DNA of 64,000 nucleotides from Streptomyces diacarni (GCF_003323715.1 NZ_QOIN01000047.1:248001-312000), one strand, 5' to 3'; counted from the stretch's first letter, positions 1-8,598 are shown. The notes: generated by a model not told the origin, from the letters alone. Translations and numbers: made by a program.

Positions 1-1126
1 GCAGCAGCCCCGCGACCTTCGTCATCCACCGCTCCACGGGCCGGTCCGGCGCGGCGAACAGATGGCCGTACCAACCGGGCGCGGCGATCCCCGCTCCGTA
101 CCCCGACCGATGCGCCAGCCGTCGGTACGTCCACGGCACCCACGTGACCTCGGCCCTCACCTTCGGCAGCCCCTTGAGCAGCCGGCGGTCGGCCGTCACC
201 GCCGTCTGCTCCAGCTCGGCCAGCGCGGGCACGTGCCAGGCGCCGCAGACGACGGCCGTCCCCGCGCTTCCGCACTCCTTGGCGGCCTCCCGCAGCCGCA
301 GCCGCATATGGGCCTCGCGGAGGAGGTCCTGAGAGTGGCCGCCGTCCCCGTGCACGGCGCGCAGCTCGGTCATGGCCTCACCGAGTGCGGTGAACGGCGC
401 GAGGGGGTCGTGGTGGCCGCCCCTCCGGTGTTCGACGGCGTCCTCCCACCAGCGCTCCGGATCGTCGTACCCGGCGACCTCCGCGAGCGCCGCCAGCGGG
501 TCGAGCCGTATCTCCTGGTGGCCTGCGGCCCGCTGCATCCCCTCGGGTGGCGTGTCCCCGGCGGCTCCACCCCCGTGGGGGCCGCCGGGGACCGTCTCCT
601 CCCCCTCCCTGTGCGGCTCCTTCTCACCTCCGCTGTGCGGCTTCTCTTCGCCGTCCTCGTGTGGTTCCCCCTCGCCTTCCCCGGGTGGTTCCCCCTCGCC
701 TTCGCTCATCGTGAGGTCTTCGCTCATGGCGAGGGTGTGCGCTGCCGGCAGGTCGATGAACCGGACCGGCACCCCGCGCCGCACCGCCCAGCGGATGGCC
801 ACCCACTCCGGCGAGAACTCCGCCAGTGGCCAGAAAGCGGCCCTGCCCGGCTCGTTGACCGCATGGGCCAGCAACGCCACAGGCGGAACCATGGCCTCCT
901 CCCCCGCCAGGCCCACCACCGCGTCACCCTCCGGCGGGCCCTCGATCAGCAGGACACGCGGCTCGTACGCCTCCAGCGCGGCCCGCACCGCACGCGCCGA
1001 GCCCGGCCCGTGGTGCCGCACGCCGAGCAGCAGCGGCCCGGCCGCCGGCCCCCCTTGCGATACCGCGTCCCGAGCAGGGCCGCAGGTCGTCGGCGCGACG
1101 GCGCCCTCGTGTGCGGAAGCCCTCAT
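1..1126 (-). CDS. DUF5682 family protein (C-terminus beyond window)
   Basis: Reading leftwards from ATG at 1126, an open frame of 375 codons runs off the window. Its start overlaps the stop of the MoxR gene (ATGA, 1123-1126), so the two are translationally coupled. The N-terminal part has the family pattern LLLGVRHHGPGSARAVRAAL followed by VLLIEGPPEGD and later VVCGAWHVPAL, typical of DUF5682, a family of unknown biochemical role usually found beside a MoxR ATPase and DUF5691. Around residues 135-180 there is a low-complexity acidic Gly/Glu insert. Known context suggests a chaperone-like MoxR module; a substrate cannot be named. Family assignment is from recalled sequence patterns. Confidence 0.85.
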   Translation of the reverse strand, partial: MRASAHEGAVAPTTCGPARDAVSQGGPAAGPLLLGVRHHGPGSARAVRAALEAYEPRVLLIEGPPEGDAVVGLAGEEAMVPPVALLAHAVNEPGRAAFWPLAEFSPEWVAIRWAVRRGVPVRFIDLPAAHTLAMSEDLTMSEGEGEPPGEGEGEPHEDGEEKPHSGGEKEPHREGEETVPGGPHGGGAAGDTPPEGMQRAAGHQEIRLDPLAALAEVAGYDDPERWWEDAVEHRRGGHHDPLAPFTALGEAMTELRAVHGDGGHSQDLLREAHMRLRLREAAKECGSAGTAVVCGAWHVPALAELEQTAVTADRRLLKGLPKVRAEVTWVPWTYRRLAHRSGYGAGIAAPGWYGHLFAAPDRPVERWMTKVAGLL

Positions 1127-2226
1127 ACCGACGCCTCTCGGCAGGCGCGGTAGAAGTCCTTCCAGCCCTCCCGCTCACGCACGACGGCCTCGAGGTACTC
1201 CTGCCACACCACCTGGTCGGACGCCGGGTCACGGACGACGGCGCCCAGAATCCCCGCCGCCACGTCGCCCGCGCGCAGCACCCCGTCACCGAAGTGCGCG
1301 GCCAACGCCAGGCCGCCCGTCACCACGGAGATGGCCTCGGCCGTGGACAGCGTGCCCGAGGGCGACTTGAGCTTGGTGCGCCCGTCCTCGGTGACGCCTT
1401 CGCGCAGCTCTCGGAAAACGGTGACCACCCGGCGGATCTCGTCGAACCCCTCCGGGGCCGGCGGCAGGTCGAGAGAGCTGCCCAGCTGACCGACGCGGCG
1501 CGCCACGATCTCCACCTCCGCCTCCGCACTCTCCGGCAGCGGCAGCACCACCGTGTTGAAGCGGCGGCGCAGGGCGCTGGAGAGCTCATTGACCCCTCTG
1601 TCACGGTCGTTGGCCGTGGCGATCAGGTTGAAGCCGCGGACCGCCTGCACCTCCTCACCCAGCTCGGGGACCGGCAGCGTCTTCTCGGACAGGACGGTGA
1701 TCAGCGCGTCCTGCACATCGGCGGGCATGCGGGTCAGCTCCTCGACCCGCGCCGTCATGCCCTCGGCCATGGCGCGCATCACGGGACTGCGGACCAGCGC
1801 CTCCCGGCTGGGCCCCTGCGCGAGCAGCTGCGCGTAGTTCCAGCCGTAGCGGATCGACTCCTCCGCCGTGCCGGCCGTGCCCTGCACCAGCAGCGTCGAG
1901 TCCCCGCTGACGGCCGCCGCCAGGTGCTCAGACAGCCACGTCTTGGCCGTGCCCGGCACACCGAGCAGCAGCAGCGCCCGGTCCGTGGCCAACGTACTGA
2001 CGGCGACCTCCACGATGCGCCGCGGACCCACGTACTTGGGCGAGATCACCCGGCCCTGCGGCAGCTCGCCACCGAGGAGGTACGTCGCCACGGCCCACGG
2101 CGACAGCCGCCAACGAGCGGGCCGCGGCCTGTCGTCGACGTCCGCCAGCGCAGCCAGCTCGTCCGCGAACGCGTCCTCGGCGTGGGGCCGCAGCGCCGGC
2201 TGCTCCGCGACATTGCTCTGGGTCAC
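1123..2226 (-). CDS. MoxR-type AAA+ ATPase
   Basis: 367 residues, GTG start at 2226 behind a GAGGGGGAG Shine-Dalgarno. Walker A is GVPGTAKT at about residues 89-96. The Walker B region reads VEELTRMP near 161-168, with Glu where most AAA+ proteins have Asp, as I recall is usual for this actinobacterial subgroup. Sensor 1 is IATAND near 202 and the arginine-finger stretch LSSALRRRF near 215. MoxR ATPases act as chaperones that activate or insert cofactors into partner proteins, often together with VWA proteins. Here it is first in a leftward operon with DUF5682. A damage-type promoter lies in front (2374-2396). Confidence 0.92.
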   Translation of the reverse strand: MTQSNVAEQPALRPHAEDAFADELAALADVDDRPRPARWRLSPWAVATYLLGGELPQGRVISPKYVGPRRIVEVAVSTLATDRALLLLGVPGTAKTWLSEHLAAAVSGDSTLLVQGTAGTAEESIRYGWNYAQLLAQGPSREALVRSPVMRAMAEGMTARVEELTRMPADVQDALITVLSEKTLPVPELGEEVQAVRGFNLIATANDRDRGVNELSSALRRRFNTVVLPLPESAEAEVEIVARRVGQLGSSLDLPPAPEGFDEIRRVVTVFRELREGVTEDGRTKLKSPSGTLSTAEAISVVTGGLALAAHFGDGVLRAGDVAAGILGAVVRDPASDQVVWQEYLEAVVREREGWKDFYRACREASV

Positions 2227-2245
2227 AACTCCCCCTCAACGCAGG

Positions 2246-2297
2246 GCTCGGTTCGGAAGCTCGGTTCGGAAGCTCGGTTCGGAAGCTCGGTTCGGAC
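2246..2297. repeat. 13-bp tandem repeat, 4 copies
   Basis: Four head-to-tail copies of GCTCGGTTCGGAA (the last one base short) lie at 2246-2258, 2259-2271, 2272-2284 and 2285-2296/7. They sit in the 5' leader of the leftward MoxR operon, between its promoter and start codon. Confidence 0.95.
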
Positions 2298-2373
2298 TCG
2301 ATGACGGAAAAAGACAGGGGAGCGGCCAAGGAAAGAACCCCCGCGCCGCAGCACCTCGGCCGATCCGTGAACC

Positions 2374-2396
2374 ACTGTGCACCCCGCCACTGACAA
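2374..2396 (-). promoter_or_regulatory. RecA-independent DNA-damage (PafBC-type) promoter, leftward
   Basis: On the minus strand TTGTCAGTG (2396-2388) is followed after 8 bases by CACAGT (2379-2374). The consensus known from Mycobacterium tuberculosis is TTGTCRGTG-N8-TANNNT; only the first base of the -10 differs. It faces the MoxR operon and forms, with the rightward element, a perfect 14-bp inverted repeat (2385-2398 and 2444-2457). Confidence 0.7.
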
Positions 2397-2445
2397 CGCC
2401 TCCGCAACCGCTTCTGACCTGCGGCGACGAGGAATTGGAGGCCCG

Positions 2446-2468
2446 TTGTCAGTGGCGGCGCCTACCGT
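2446..2468 (+). promoter_or_regulatory. RecA-independent DNA-damage (PafBC-type) promoter, rightward
   Basis: TTGTCAGTG (2446-2454), exactly 8 bases, then TACCGT (2463-2468): a full match to the consensus TTGTCRGTG-N8-TANNNT. Transcription would begin about base 2475, at or one base before the ATG at 2476, so the mRNA is probably leaderless. Confidence 0.8.
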
Positions 2469-2475
2469 TTTCGGC

Positions 2476-3642
2476 ATGGGTGGACACACGGTCCGCCGGC
2501 CGGCGGAGCGAGCAGGCACGCCGATGCCGGCCGACGACGCGACACTCCGCGCCGAAGGAGAGGGCGCCGGAGCGGAGACCGGCATGTCCGGGGAAGGGAG
2601 CTCCGGAGCAGGCACACCTGCCCCGGCCCAGAGCCGGTCCCGCACCGAGGCAGCGCACCGTCGTGCCGCACAGCGCGCGGCGCGGATCAGCGCGGGCACG
2701 GAGGAGTTGGAGCAGCGGCTGGCCGACCTGCTGCGCGGCGGTCTCGCGGGCGCCGAGCAGGCGGGATACGCGCTGTGGGAGGAGATCGCGGCCCGCATGG
2801 TCGACTCCCAGGCCCCGGGCCTGGCCGCTCGGGTACGGGAACTGGGTTCGGTCGCCGGATCGGGCGAGGGGTGGCCGGAACGGCTGCTGGCCGAGTGTGC
2901 GCTGCTGCATCTGCTCGCCCGCGCCTGGGAGGGGAGGGACACGCTGCCGAGGCCACTGGCCGAGACGGTGCGCACCCGAGTGGGTCTGACGGTCGAGACG
3001 TCGGAACTTCTCGCGGACGGTGACGCGTTGATACGGGACGAGTGGCTGGTGCTCGCCCAGCGCGACACGGAGGAGGGGCGTCTCACGGCCCGGCGCATCT
3101 GGCTGTACGGCCGCGGGACGGGGCGATCGGCGATGCTGCTTTCGTTCGCCGCCGGTGGGCGTGCGCCGGAGCCGGCGCTGCCGGTGGGTGCGGCGTTGGA
3201 CGCCGACGTCGCCTACTACCCCGGTGGCAGCCCGCTGCGGGTGGCGCTCGGCGAGCGGCACGGGGCGCCGATGCCCGGTTTCCCCCCGGCGGGCGGCAGC
3301 ATCCCGGAAGCCCTGGAGACGTACGCGCACGCTCTCCACGGCGATCCGTGGCTGGAGGGCTGGCCGTACGTGCTGCGGGATGTGGTGCCGATACCCCCGC
3401 CCGAGGGCGGCGCGTCCGCCACGGGACCGGCCCAGCCCCGGCCCCGGACGGCCACCGGTTGGCAATTGGCCTCCGCCGGAGCCGATGTCGCTCTCCCTCT
3501 CGCCCCGGGTACCAGCCCCAGAGCCCTGTGGAAACTGCTGGCCATGTCTGCCGACGGCCCCCTCACGGTCTTCGGCGAGTGCGGGCACCACGGCTTCACC
3601 CCGCACACGGCCTGGCTCGGAAGCAGACCCGTCACCCTCTGA
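2476..3642 (+). CDS. SWIM zinc-finger family protein lacking the SWIM domain
   Basis: 388 residues from ATG 2476. From about residue 60 on (RTEAAHRRAAQRAARISAG, EELEQRLADLLRGGLAGAEQ, then WYGRGTGRSAML-like and FGECGHHGFTPHTAW blocks) it matches the C-terminal two thirds of the Streptomyces SWIM zinc-finger proteins that pair with DUF5691. The N-terminal ~110 residues carrying the CxC...CxH finger are absent; residues 1-60 are low-complexity. The damage-type promoter directly abuts the ATG, which excludes the upstream in-frame GTG at 2377. Next gene, DUF5691, follows on the same strand. Role unknown; the family link is from memory and should be tested by alignment. Confidence 0.75.
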   Translation: MGGHTVRRPAERAGTPMPADDATLRAEGEGAGAETGMSGEGSSGAGTPAPAQSRSRTEAAHRRAAQRAARISAGTEELEQRLADLLRGGLAGAEQAGYALWEEIAARMVDSQAPGLAARVRELGSVAGSGEGWPERLLAECALLHLLARAWEGRDTLPRPLAETVRTRVGLTVETSELLADGDALIRDEWLVLAQRDTEEGRLTARRIWLYGRGTGRSAMLLSFAAGGRAPEPALPVGAALDADVAYYPGGSPLRVALGERHGAPMPGFPPAGGSIPEALETYAHALHGDPWLEGWPYVLRDVVPIPPPEGGASATGPAQPRPRTATGWQLASAGADVALPLAPGTSPRALWKLLAMSADGPLTVFGECGHHGFTPHTAWLGSRPVTL

Positions 3643-3866
3643 CGACGGAAGGCGGGACGGCCGGAAGGCCGGTCAGCCGGAAAGGTGGGAAGCCGGGAAG
3701 GCGTGGGTCAGCGGTCGAGAGCCGCACGGAGCGGACGAACCGTGCGTGGGCTTCTCCCTCGGAAAGGTTCGTCCTGGGACACCCGGGTCAGGGGAAAGAG
3801 GAGACGGCGGCGGGACGGGAGCTGAACGACGTGTCGGCTGAGACGGAAGTCGAACGGAAGCATCGG

Positions 3867-5630
3867 ATGAGCGGGCCGCCGGAGGTGGCGGAAGCCGCCG
3901 AGCCGAGAGCGGAGGCAGAGGCGGAGGCGGCGGCCAGGCCGGTAGGAGCCGTCCCGGGCCCGGGTACGAGTACGGGGCCCGGCCCGGGCCCGGACAGGGG
4001 GCGAGGGGACGCGGGCGGTCCGCACTGTGCGGGGCGGGGCGAGGGCGGCGAGCCGGACGGTCCGGAGTGGGGGGAGTTGGTGGCTGCCGCTCTGCTGGGG
4101 GGCGAGCGGCGGCGCCCGCCGGGCGGGAGCTCGAGGGCGTTGCTGGACGCGGCAGCGGCCGAGACCGTACGCCGTCGGGCAGGGGCGCGGCCCGCCGCGC
4201 CCCGCAGGCGGCCGGGGCCCGCACCGCAGGACGCGCGGACGCCGCTGCCCACCGCTGCCGAGCAGCGGCTGGCCACGCTGCTCGCGGAGCGGGTGGGCGG
4301 CGGGACGGGTCACCCGGGCGCGGTGGCGGGGCGGCGCGGCGCGGGGCCCGACCTGGGCGAGTTGCTGCCGCAGTGGCTGGCCGAGGCCAACCGCCAGGGC
4401 TACCGGGCCCCGGCGGACCTGCTGCCGGCGCTGCTGGACGCGGCGCGGGCCCGTACGGACCTGCGGGCCGAGACGCTGGCCTTCGCAGGCCCCCGGGCGC
4501 TGTGGCTGGCGCGGCACAACCCGGACTGGAGGTTCGCGCTGCGGGACGGTGTGCGGCGCCGCGTACCGGGCGCGGGCGAGGATCCGGGCGCGGCCGAACG
4601 GGTCTGGCAGGAAGGGCTGTTCGCCGAGCGGGTGGCGGTGCTGTCGTCGTTGCGGCGGCACCGCCCTGAGGCGGGGCTGGCGTTGCTGGCCTCGACCTGG
4701 CAGACCGAGCGCGCCGAGGACCGGCTGATGTTCCTGGACTCACTGCGCCAGGGGCTCGGCGAGGCCGACGAGCCGTTCCTGGAGCGTGCTCTGGCGGACC
4801 GCAGCCGTACGGTGCGGGCGACGGCGGCCGAGTTGTTGGCGGCACTGCCCGGTTCCGCGCTGGCGGCGCGCATGGCGGAGCGGGCCAGAGCCTGCGTGGC
4901 TCCGGACCGGGTGCGCGGCGGCGGCATCGTCGTCGAGGCGCCGCACGAGTGTGACGCCGGTATGCAGCGCGACGGCGTCATACCCAAGCCGCCCACCGGG
5001 CGGGGTGAGCGGGCGTGGTGGCTCGTCCAGTTGGTGGAGGCGTCCCCGTTGCATGTGTGGTGCGAACGGCTGGAGGGGCGGGCGCCCGAGCAGATCGTCG
5101 CCCTGCCGGTCGCCGACGGTTGGCGGGACGACCTGCACGCCGCGTGGTGCGGTGCGGCTGTCCGGCAGCGGAACGCCGCGTGGGCACGTGCGCTGATCGG
5201 TGAGCCCATCGAGCCGTTCGCGGAGGGGCCGCGCGATCCGGCCAAGTTGTTGTCGGTGCTGCCCGAGGAGGAGCGGGGGGCGTGGGCCGCACGCTTCATC
5301 GCGAGCCACGGCCTGTCGGAGGCGTTTCGCATTCTGGGGGTGTGCGCGGTGCCGTGGTCGCTGCCGTTGGGGCGGGCGGTCGTGGACGCGCTGGAGATCG
5401 CCCGTGACGCGGGGAGTTACCCGTGGAGCTTCAGCGGGGTGATGGGGCTGGCGGAGCGCTGCCTGGATCCGTCCGACGCCGAGCGGCTCGCGCCGCTCGC
5501 CGCTGTTCCCGACGCACGGGAGGAGGAGTCTCCGGGGGCCGGGGCCTACTGGGCGGAGTCGTTCCAGCGGCTCGTCAGCACGTTGCGGCTTCGGGGCACG
5601 ATGCTGGCGGAACTGAGCGGGGGAGGGTGA
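3867..5630 (+). CDS. DUF5691 family protein
   Basis: 587 residues from ATG 3867 (GGAAG six bases upstream); an in-frame GTG at 3831 behind GGGAG is a real alternative. After a disordered Gly/Pro N-terminus (about 65 residues) the DUF5691 pattern begins with WGELVAAALLGGERR, then LLPQWLAEANRQGYRAPADLLPALLDAARARTDLR, FLDSLRQGL, FLERALADRSRTVRATAAEL (HEAT-like helices) and AYWAESFQRLVSTLRLR near the end. Function unknown; the family accompanies SWIM, MoxR and DUF5682 proteins, here all in one divergent locus under damage-type promoters. The open frame continues upstream to 3042 but overlaps the previous gene and is not coding there. Confidence 0.85.
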   Translation: MSGPPEVAEAAEPRAEAEAEAAARPVGAVPGPGTSTGPGPGPDRGRGDAGGPHCAGRGEGGEPDGPEWGELVAAALLGGERRRPPGGSSRALLDAAAAETVRRRAGARPAAPRRRPGPAPQDARTPLPTAAEQRLATLLAERVGGGTGHPGAVAGRRGAGPDLGELLPQWLAEANRQGYRAPADLLPALLDAARARTDLRAETLAFAGPRALWLARHNPDWRFALRDGVRRRVPGAGEDPGAAERVWQEGLFAERVAVLSSLRRHRPEAGLALLASTWQTERAEDRLMFLDSLRQGLGEADEPFLERALADRSRTVRATAAELLAALPGSALAARMAERARACVAPDRVRGGGIVVEAPHECDAGMQRDGVIPKPPTGRGERAWWLVQLVEASPLHVWCERLEGRAPEQIVALPVADGWRDDLHAAWCGAAVRQRNAAWARALIGEPIEPFAEGPRDPAKLLSVLPEEERGAWAARFIASHGLSEAFRILGVCAVPWSLPLGRAVVDALEIARDAGSYPWSFSGVMGLAERCLDPSDAERLAPLAAVPDAREEESPGAGAYWAESFQRLVSTLRLRGTMLAELSGGG

Positions 5631-5670
5631 TCCGACTCCGTGGCGCGCCGCCCTGGGCCACTGGCAGGGC

Positions 5671-6081
5671 TCAGGCGGCCACCGGTCCCACGTGCGTGCG
5701 GATCCAGTCGACGACCTCGTTGGTCGTGGCACCGGGGGTGAAGATCTCCGCGACGCCTTGTTCCTTGAGCGGGGGGATGTCTTCCTCGGGGATGATCCCG
5801 CCGCCGAACACCTTGATGTCGCCGGCGTCCCGCTCGTGCAGCAGTTCCAGGACGCGGGCGAAGAGGGTGTTGTGCGCGCCGGAGAGGATGGAGAGGCCGA
5901 TGGCGTCGGCGTCCTCCTGAATGGCGGTGCCGACGATCTGCTCCGGGGTCTGGTGCAGGCCGGTGTAGATGACCTCCATGCCCGCGTCGCGCAGGGCGCG
6001 GGCGATGACCTTGGCGCCCCGGTCATGGCCGTCGAGGCCGGGTTTGGCGACGACCACGCGGATCGGACCGGACACAACCAT
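5671..6081 (-). CDS. Cobalamin-binding subunit of an acyl-CoA mutase (IcmB-like)
   Basis: 136 residues, ATG at 6081 five bases after GGGAGG; an adjacent ATG at 6084 is too close to the SD. The whole protein is one B12-binding Rossmann-like domain: the DxHxxG motif that supplies the lower-axial histidine is D17-H19-G22 in GLDGHDRG, followed by SILSGAHNTL and FGGGIIP. Length and sequence fit IcmB, the small subunit of coenzyme B12-dependent isobutyryl-CoA mutase, rather than full-length methylmalonyl-CoA mutase. The large catalytic subunit is not in this window, as is usual for icmB. A solitary 2-hydroxyacyl-CoA mutase small subunit is the other option. Confidence 0.85.
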   Translation of the reverse strand: MVVSGPIRVVVAKPGLDGHDRGAKVIARALRDAGMEVIYTGLHQTPEQIVGTAIQEDADAIGLSILSGAHNTLFARVLELLHERDAGDIKVFGGGIIPEEDIPPLKEQGVAEIFTPGATTNEVVDWIRTHVGPVAA

Positions 6082-6092
6082 CATTGCCTCCC

Positions 6093-6759
6093 TGTTGGAC
6101 GACCTCCACGACCTCCCGGCCGGGTAGGCCATGGGGGCGTGAACGCACGTTATCCCCAGCATCCCGCAACCGTCCGTCCCGCGCCCGGAAGGGAGGGAGA
6201 AATCACACGCCGGGCCACTCTCCACGGCCACGGCCACGGCCACGGCCTCGTCCACGGCCACAGTCGGCGGGCGCACATCCGTGCCGGCGTCGGCGTCCGC
6301 CTCGGCGTCGGCGTTCGCCCCGCGGTGGGGGGGTGGGGCCGGACCCCGCCGTGCGCGGACCAGCGTCCGCTGCGCCGCGCGCTCCAGGTCGTACACCTCG
6401 TGCGCCCGGCGCACGGGCGAGGCGGCGTGCGGACGTGTCCGTCGTTTCCCTGGTTCTGCCGGCAGGCGGGGATTCCGTCCGGGTACGGTGTTTCTGCCCG
6501 ATTCCGTGCGGAGTTGACCGTGGGGGCGGACGCACGACGGGGCCGGGGAGGCGCGGTCGACCGCTCCTCGGAACAGCCCCAGTTTTTCGAACGTATTTCG
6601 AACTCAGCGTCTACTACCCGCCCGTAGTCCGCCGAAAGACGGCTGATTGCCCTTTTCTCGAGCGGCTAAAACCCCCCGAAGATTGTCGCCGTCACGTACC
6701 GCCGGGTACAGTCGCCGCACTGCTCCGCCCCTGTCGCCGAGGCGAAAGAGAAGTTGGTG
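6093..6759. other. Gene-free interval between icmB-like and M23 genes
   Basis: No convincing coding frame in 667 bases; the open frames here lack codon bias or SD. It holds a hexamer repeat CCACGG (four copies at 6222-6245, another at 6252-6257) and, near the right end, TTCGAA-CGTAT-TTCGAA (6586-6602), followed by an AT-richer stretch (6570-6690) that probably contains the promoter of the M23 peptidase gene. Confidence 0.6.
6586..6602. promoter_or_regulatory. Candidate operator: paired TTCGAA
   Basis: TTCGAA at 6586-6591 and 6597-6602, spaced 11 bp centre to centre (one helical turn), 155-170 bases before the M23 peptidase start. Each half is itself palindromic, so the whole is an imperfect dyad. 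No known regulator can be assigned. Confidence 0.35.
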
Positions 6760-8598
6760 GTGAACGACCGTCATCCGTCGGGAGTCCCGAGTCCCGACGA
6801 CGACTCCGGTACCGGCTTCTCGTACGAGCCCTATGGCGGGGACTACGGACAGTCGGCGTACGGCGCGTACGGTGAAGCCGCCTACTCGACGGACCCGCAC
6901 GGTGGGTACTCCGTCGACGCTTACGGCTCGCCCACCGGCGCTTACGCCTCCTACGGCGCCGACGACCCGCTCTTCGGAACCCTTCCGGGAGCCGAGACGC
7001 ACGCGGGCGCCGTCCCCCAGGCCGGGACCGGCGGCTATCCGAGCGCGGGCTGGGAGAACAACACGGCCGGCTACACCGCCTGGGACGGCTCCGGGGCCTG
7101 GGACGCCGGTTACGGCACTCAGCCCACAGGGGACTACAGCATCCCGGCCCAGGCAGGACCTGAGCAAGCGCATTACGGCTACCCCGCGCCCGACGACGGG
7201 ACCGGCCAGTGGACGTTCGGCGTGCAGGAGGCCGGGCAGCAGACCGCGGCCTGGGACGCGTCGTCCTGGAACGGCGGTTGGGACGCCCCCGGTGAGGGCA
7301 CGGTCGGCGTCGGCGCGGTGGACGCCACGGCGGCAGCCGCCACGACAGCAGCCGGCGCGGGGACGGCCGACTGGTACGCGGCCGAGTGGAACACGGCCGG
7401 CTGGGACAACAGCGGTTGGCACGCGGGCGCCTGGGAGACGGACGGTCACGGTGCCGCGTACGGCTATGAGTCCCCCGGAGGCCACGAGGGTCACGCCGGG
7501 CTCCAGGCATACGACGGCTACGGTTTCGACGGCCTGAGCCACTCCCCCGCCCAGGATCAGCAGTTCGCACAGGATCCGCCGCCTCAGCACCAACAGCAGG
7601 ACTTCGCCGCTCAGCAGGATTTCTCCACTCCGCAGGACTCCACCGCTCAGTGGGACTTCTCCGAACTGGCGGAGCACCAGCAGGCGTACGACGAGGCCGC
7701 TCCGGCGCCGGACATGGCGTCGTCCGCCACGTCCCGCCTGGCGGACGAGGACGCCGTGGAGGGCGAGTTCCCCGACGAGCACGACGTAGCGGACGCCTCC
7801 GCTCCCGCGGCTCTCGGTACGGTCGGCAGCGGCCCCTCCTCGCGGGGGCGCCGGCGCTCGCCCAAGCCCCGACCGCGCCGTCGTGCGTTGATGACCGTCG
7901 CGGTGCCGTCGGTGGCCGTCATGGGTGTGGCGGGCGCGGCCGCGGCCAGCGTGATGGGTGGCGACGACGGCGACGGCAACAAAGACAGCGGCACCACCAC
8001 CGTCGCGGCACCGGACGCGGCACCGGTGAAGCCGTCGAGCGCCAACAACAAGCTCGACACCCAGCTCGCGGGGCTCTCCGCCGACGCCGACGACTTCGCC
8101 GACCGGGCCAGTCGCACGCAGGAGCGCATCGACCTCAAGAAGCGCCAGGAGGCCGAGAAGGAGCGCAAGGCGAAGGAGGCGGCGCGCAAGGAAGCGGCGC
8201 GCCCCAAGTTCGTCCTTCCGGTCAAGAACCACACGCTCAGCGCCCGCTACGGGCAGGCCGGGGTGAACTGGATGTCGGTGCACACCGGTATCGACTTCCC
8301 CGTCAGTTACGGCACCCCCGTCATGGCGGCCACCGACGGCACCGTCTCGACGAAGTACGACGCGTCGTACGGGAACATGGCCATCGTGACGGCCAAGGAC
8401 GGCACGCAGACCTGGTACTGCCACCTGAGCAGCAACAAGATCCGCTCGGGACAGGTGAAGGCGGGCGACGTCATCGCCTACTCGGGCAGCTCGGGCAACT
8501 CCACGGGCCCGCACCTCCACTTCGAGGTGCGGCCGGGCGGCGGCTCAGCCGTGGATCCGATCCCGTGGCTCCAGAGCAAGGGCCTCAACATCAGCTGA
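6760..8598 (+). CDS. Membrane-anchored M23 family metallopeptidase
   Basis: 612 residues from GTG 6760 (GAGAAG six bases upstream); GTG 6757 and TTG 6754 are in frame but worse spaced. Residues 1-370 are low-complexity, rich in Tyr, Gly, Trp and acidic residues, cytosolic by topology. A single membrane helix (about 378-400, VAVPSVAVMGVAGAAAASVM) is followed by a charged coiled coil (KKRQEAEKERKAKEAARKEA). The C-terminal M23 domain has the zinc motif HTGIDF and HLHFEV plus the intermediate YCHLS. Such peptidases cut peptidoglycan cross-bridges or stem peptides outside the cell. The tyrosine/tryptophan-rich N-terminus is unusual for secreted hydrolases and could be an intracellular interaction region. 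Confidence 0.9.
   Translation: MNDRHPSGVPSPDDDSGTGFSYEPYGGDYGQSAYGAYGEAAYSTDPHGGYSVDAYGSPTGAYASYGADDPLFGTLPGAETHAGAVPQAGTGGYPSAGWENNTAGYTAWDGSGAWDAGYGTQPTGDYSIPAQAGPEQAHYGYPAPDDGTGQWTFGVQEAGQQTAAWDASSWNGGWDAPGEGTVGVGAVDATAAAATTAAGAGTADWYAAEWNTAGWDNSGWHAGAWETDGHGAAYGYESPGGHEGHAGLQAYDGYGFDGLSHSPAQDQQFAQDPPPQHQQQDFAAQQDFSTPQDSTAQWDFSELAEHQQAYDEAAPAPDMASSATSRLADEDAVEGEFPDEHDVADASAPAALGTVGSGPSSRGRRRSPKPRPRRRALMTVAVPSVAVMGVAGAAAASVMGGDDGDGNKDSGTTTVAAPDAAPVKPSSANNKLDTQLAGLSADADDFADRASRTQERIDLKKRQEAEKERKAKEAARKEAARPKFVLPVKNHTLSARYGQAGVNWMSVHTGIDFPVSYGTPVMAATDGTVSTKYDASYGNMAIVTAKDGTQTWYCHLSSNKIRSGQVKAGDVIAYSGSSGNSTGPHLHFEVRPGGGSAVDPIPWLQSKGLNIS

Noticed and set aside
2377..2475. In-frame GTG 2377 as start of the SWIM-like gene
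   Set aside because: The damage-type promoter at 2446-2468 lies inside this extension, so the mRNA would begin after 2377.
3042..3830. Upstream extension of the DUF5691 frame
   Set aside because: It overlaps the preceding gene in another frame and encodes low-complexity Arg/Gly/Ala sequence unlike the family.
6586..6602. LexA (SOS) box
   Set aside because: The actinobacterial box needs GAAC-N4-GTTC; here the halves are TTCGAA repeated, which does not fit.
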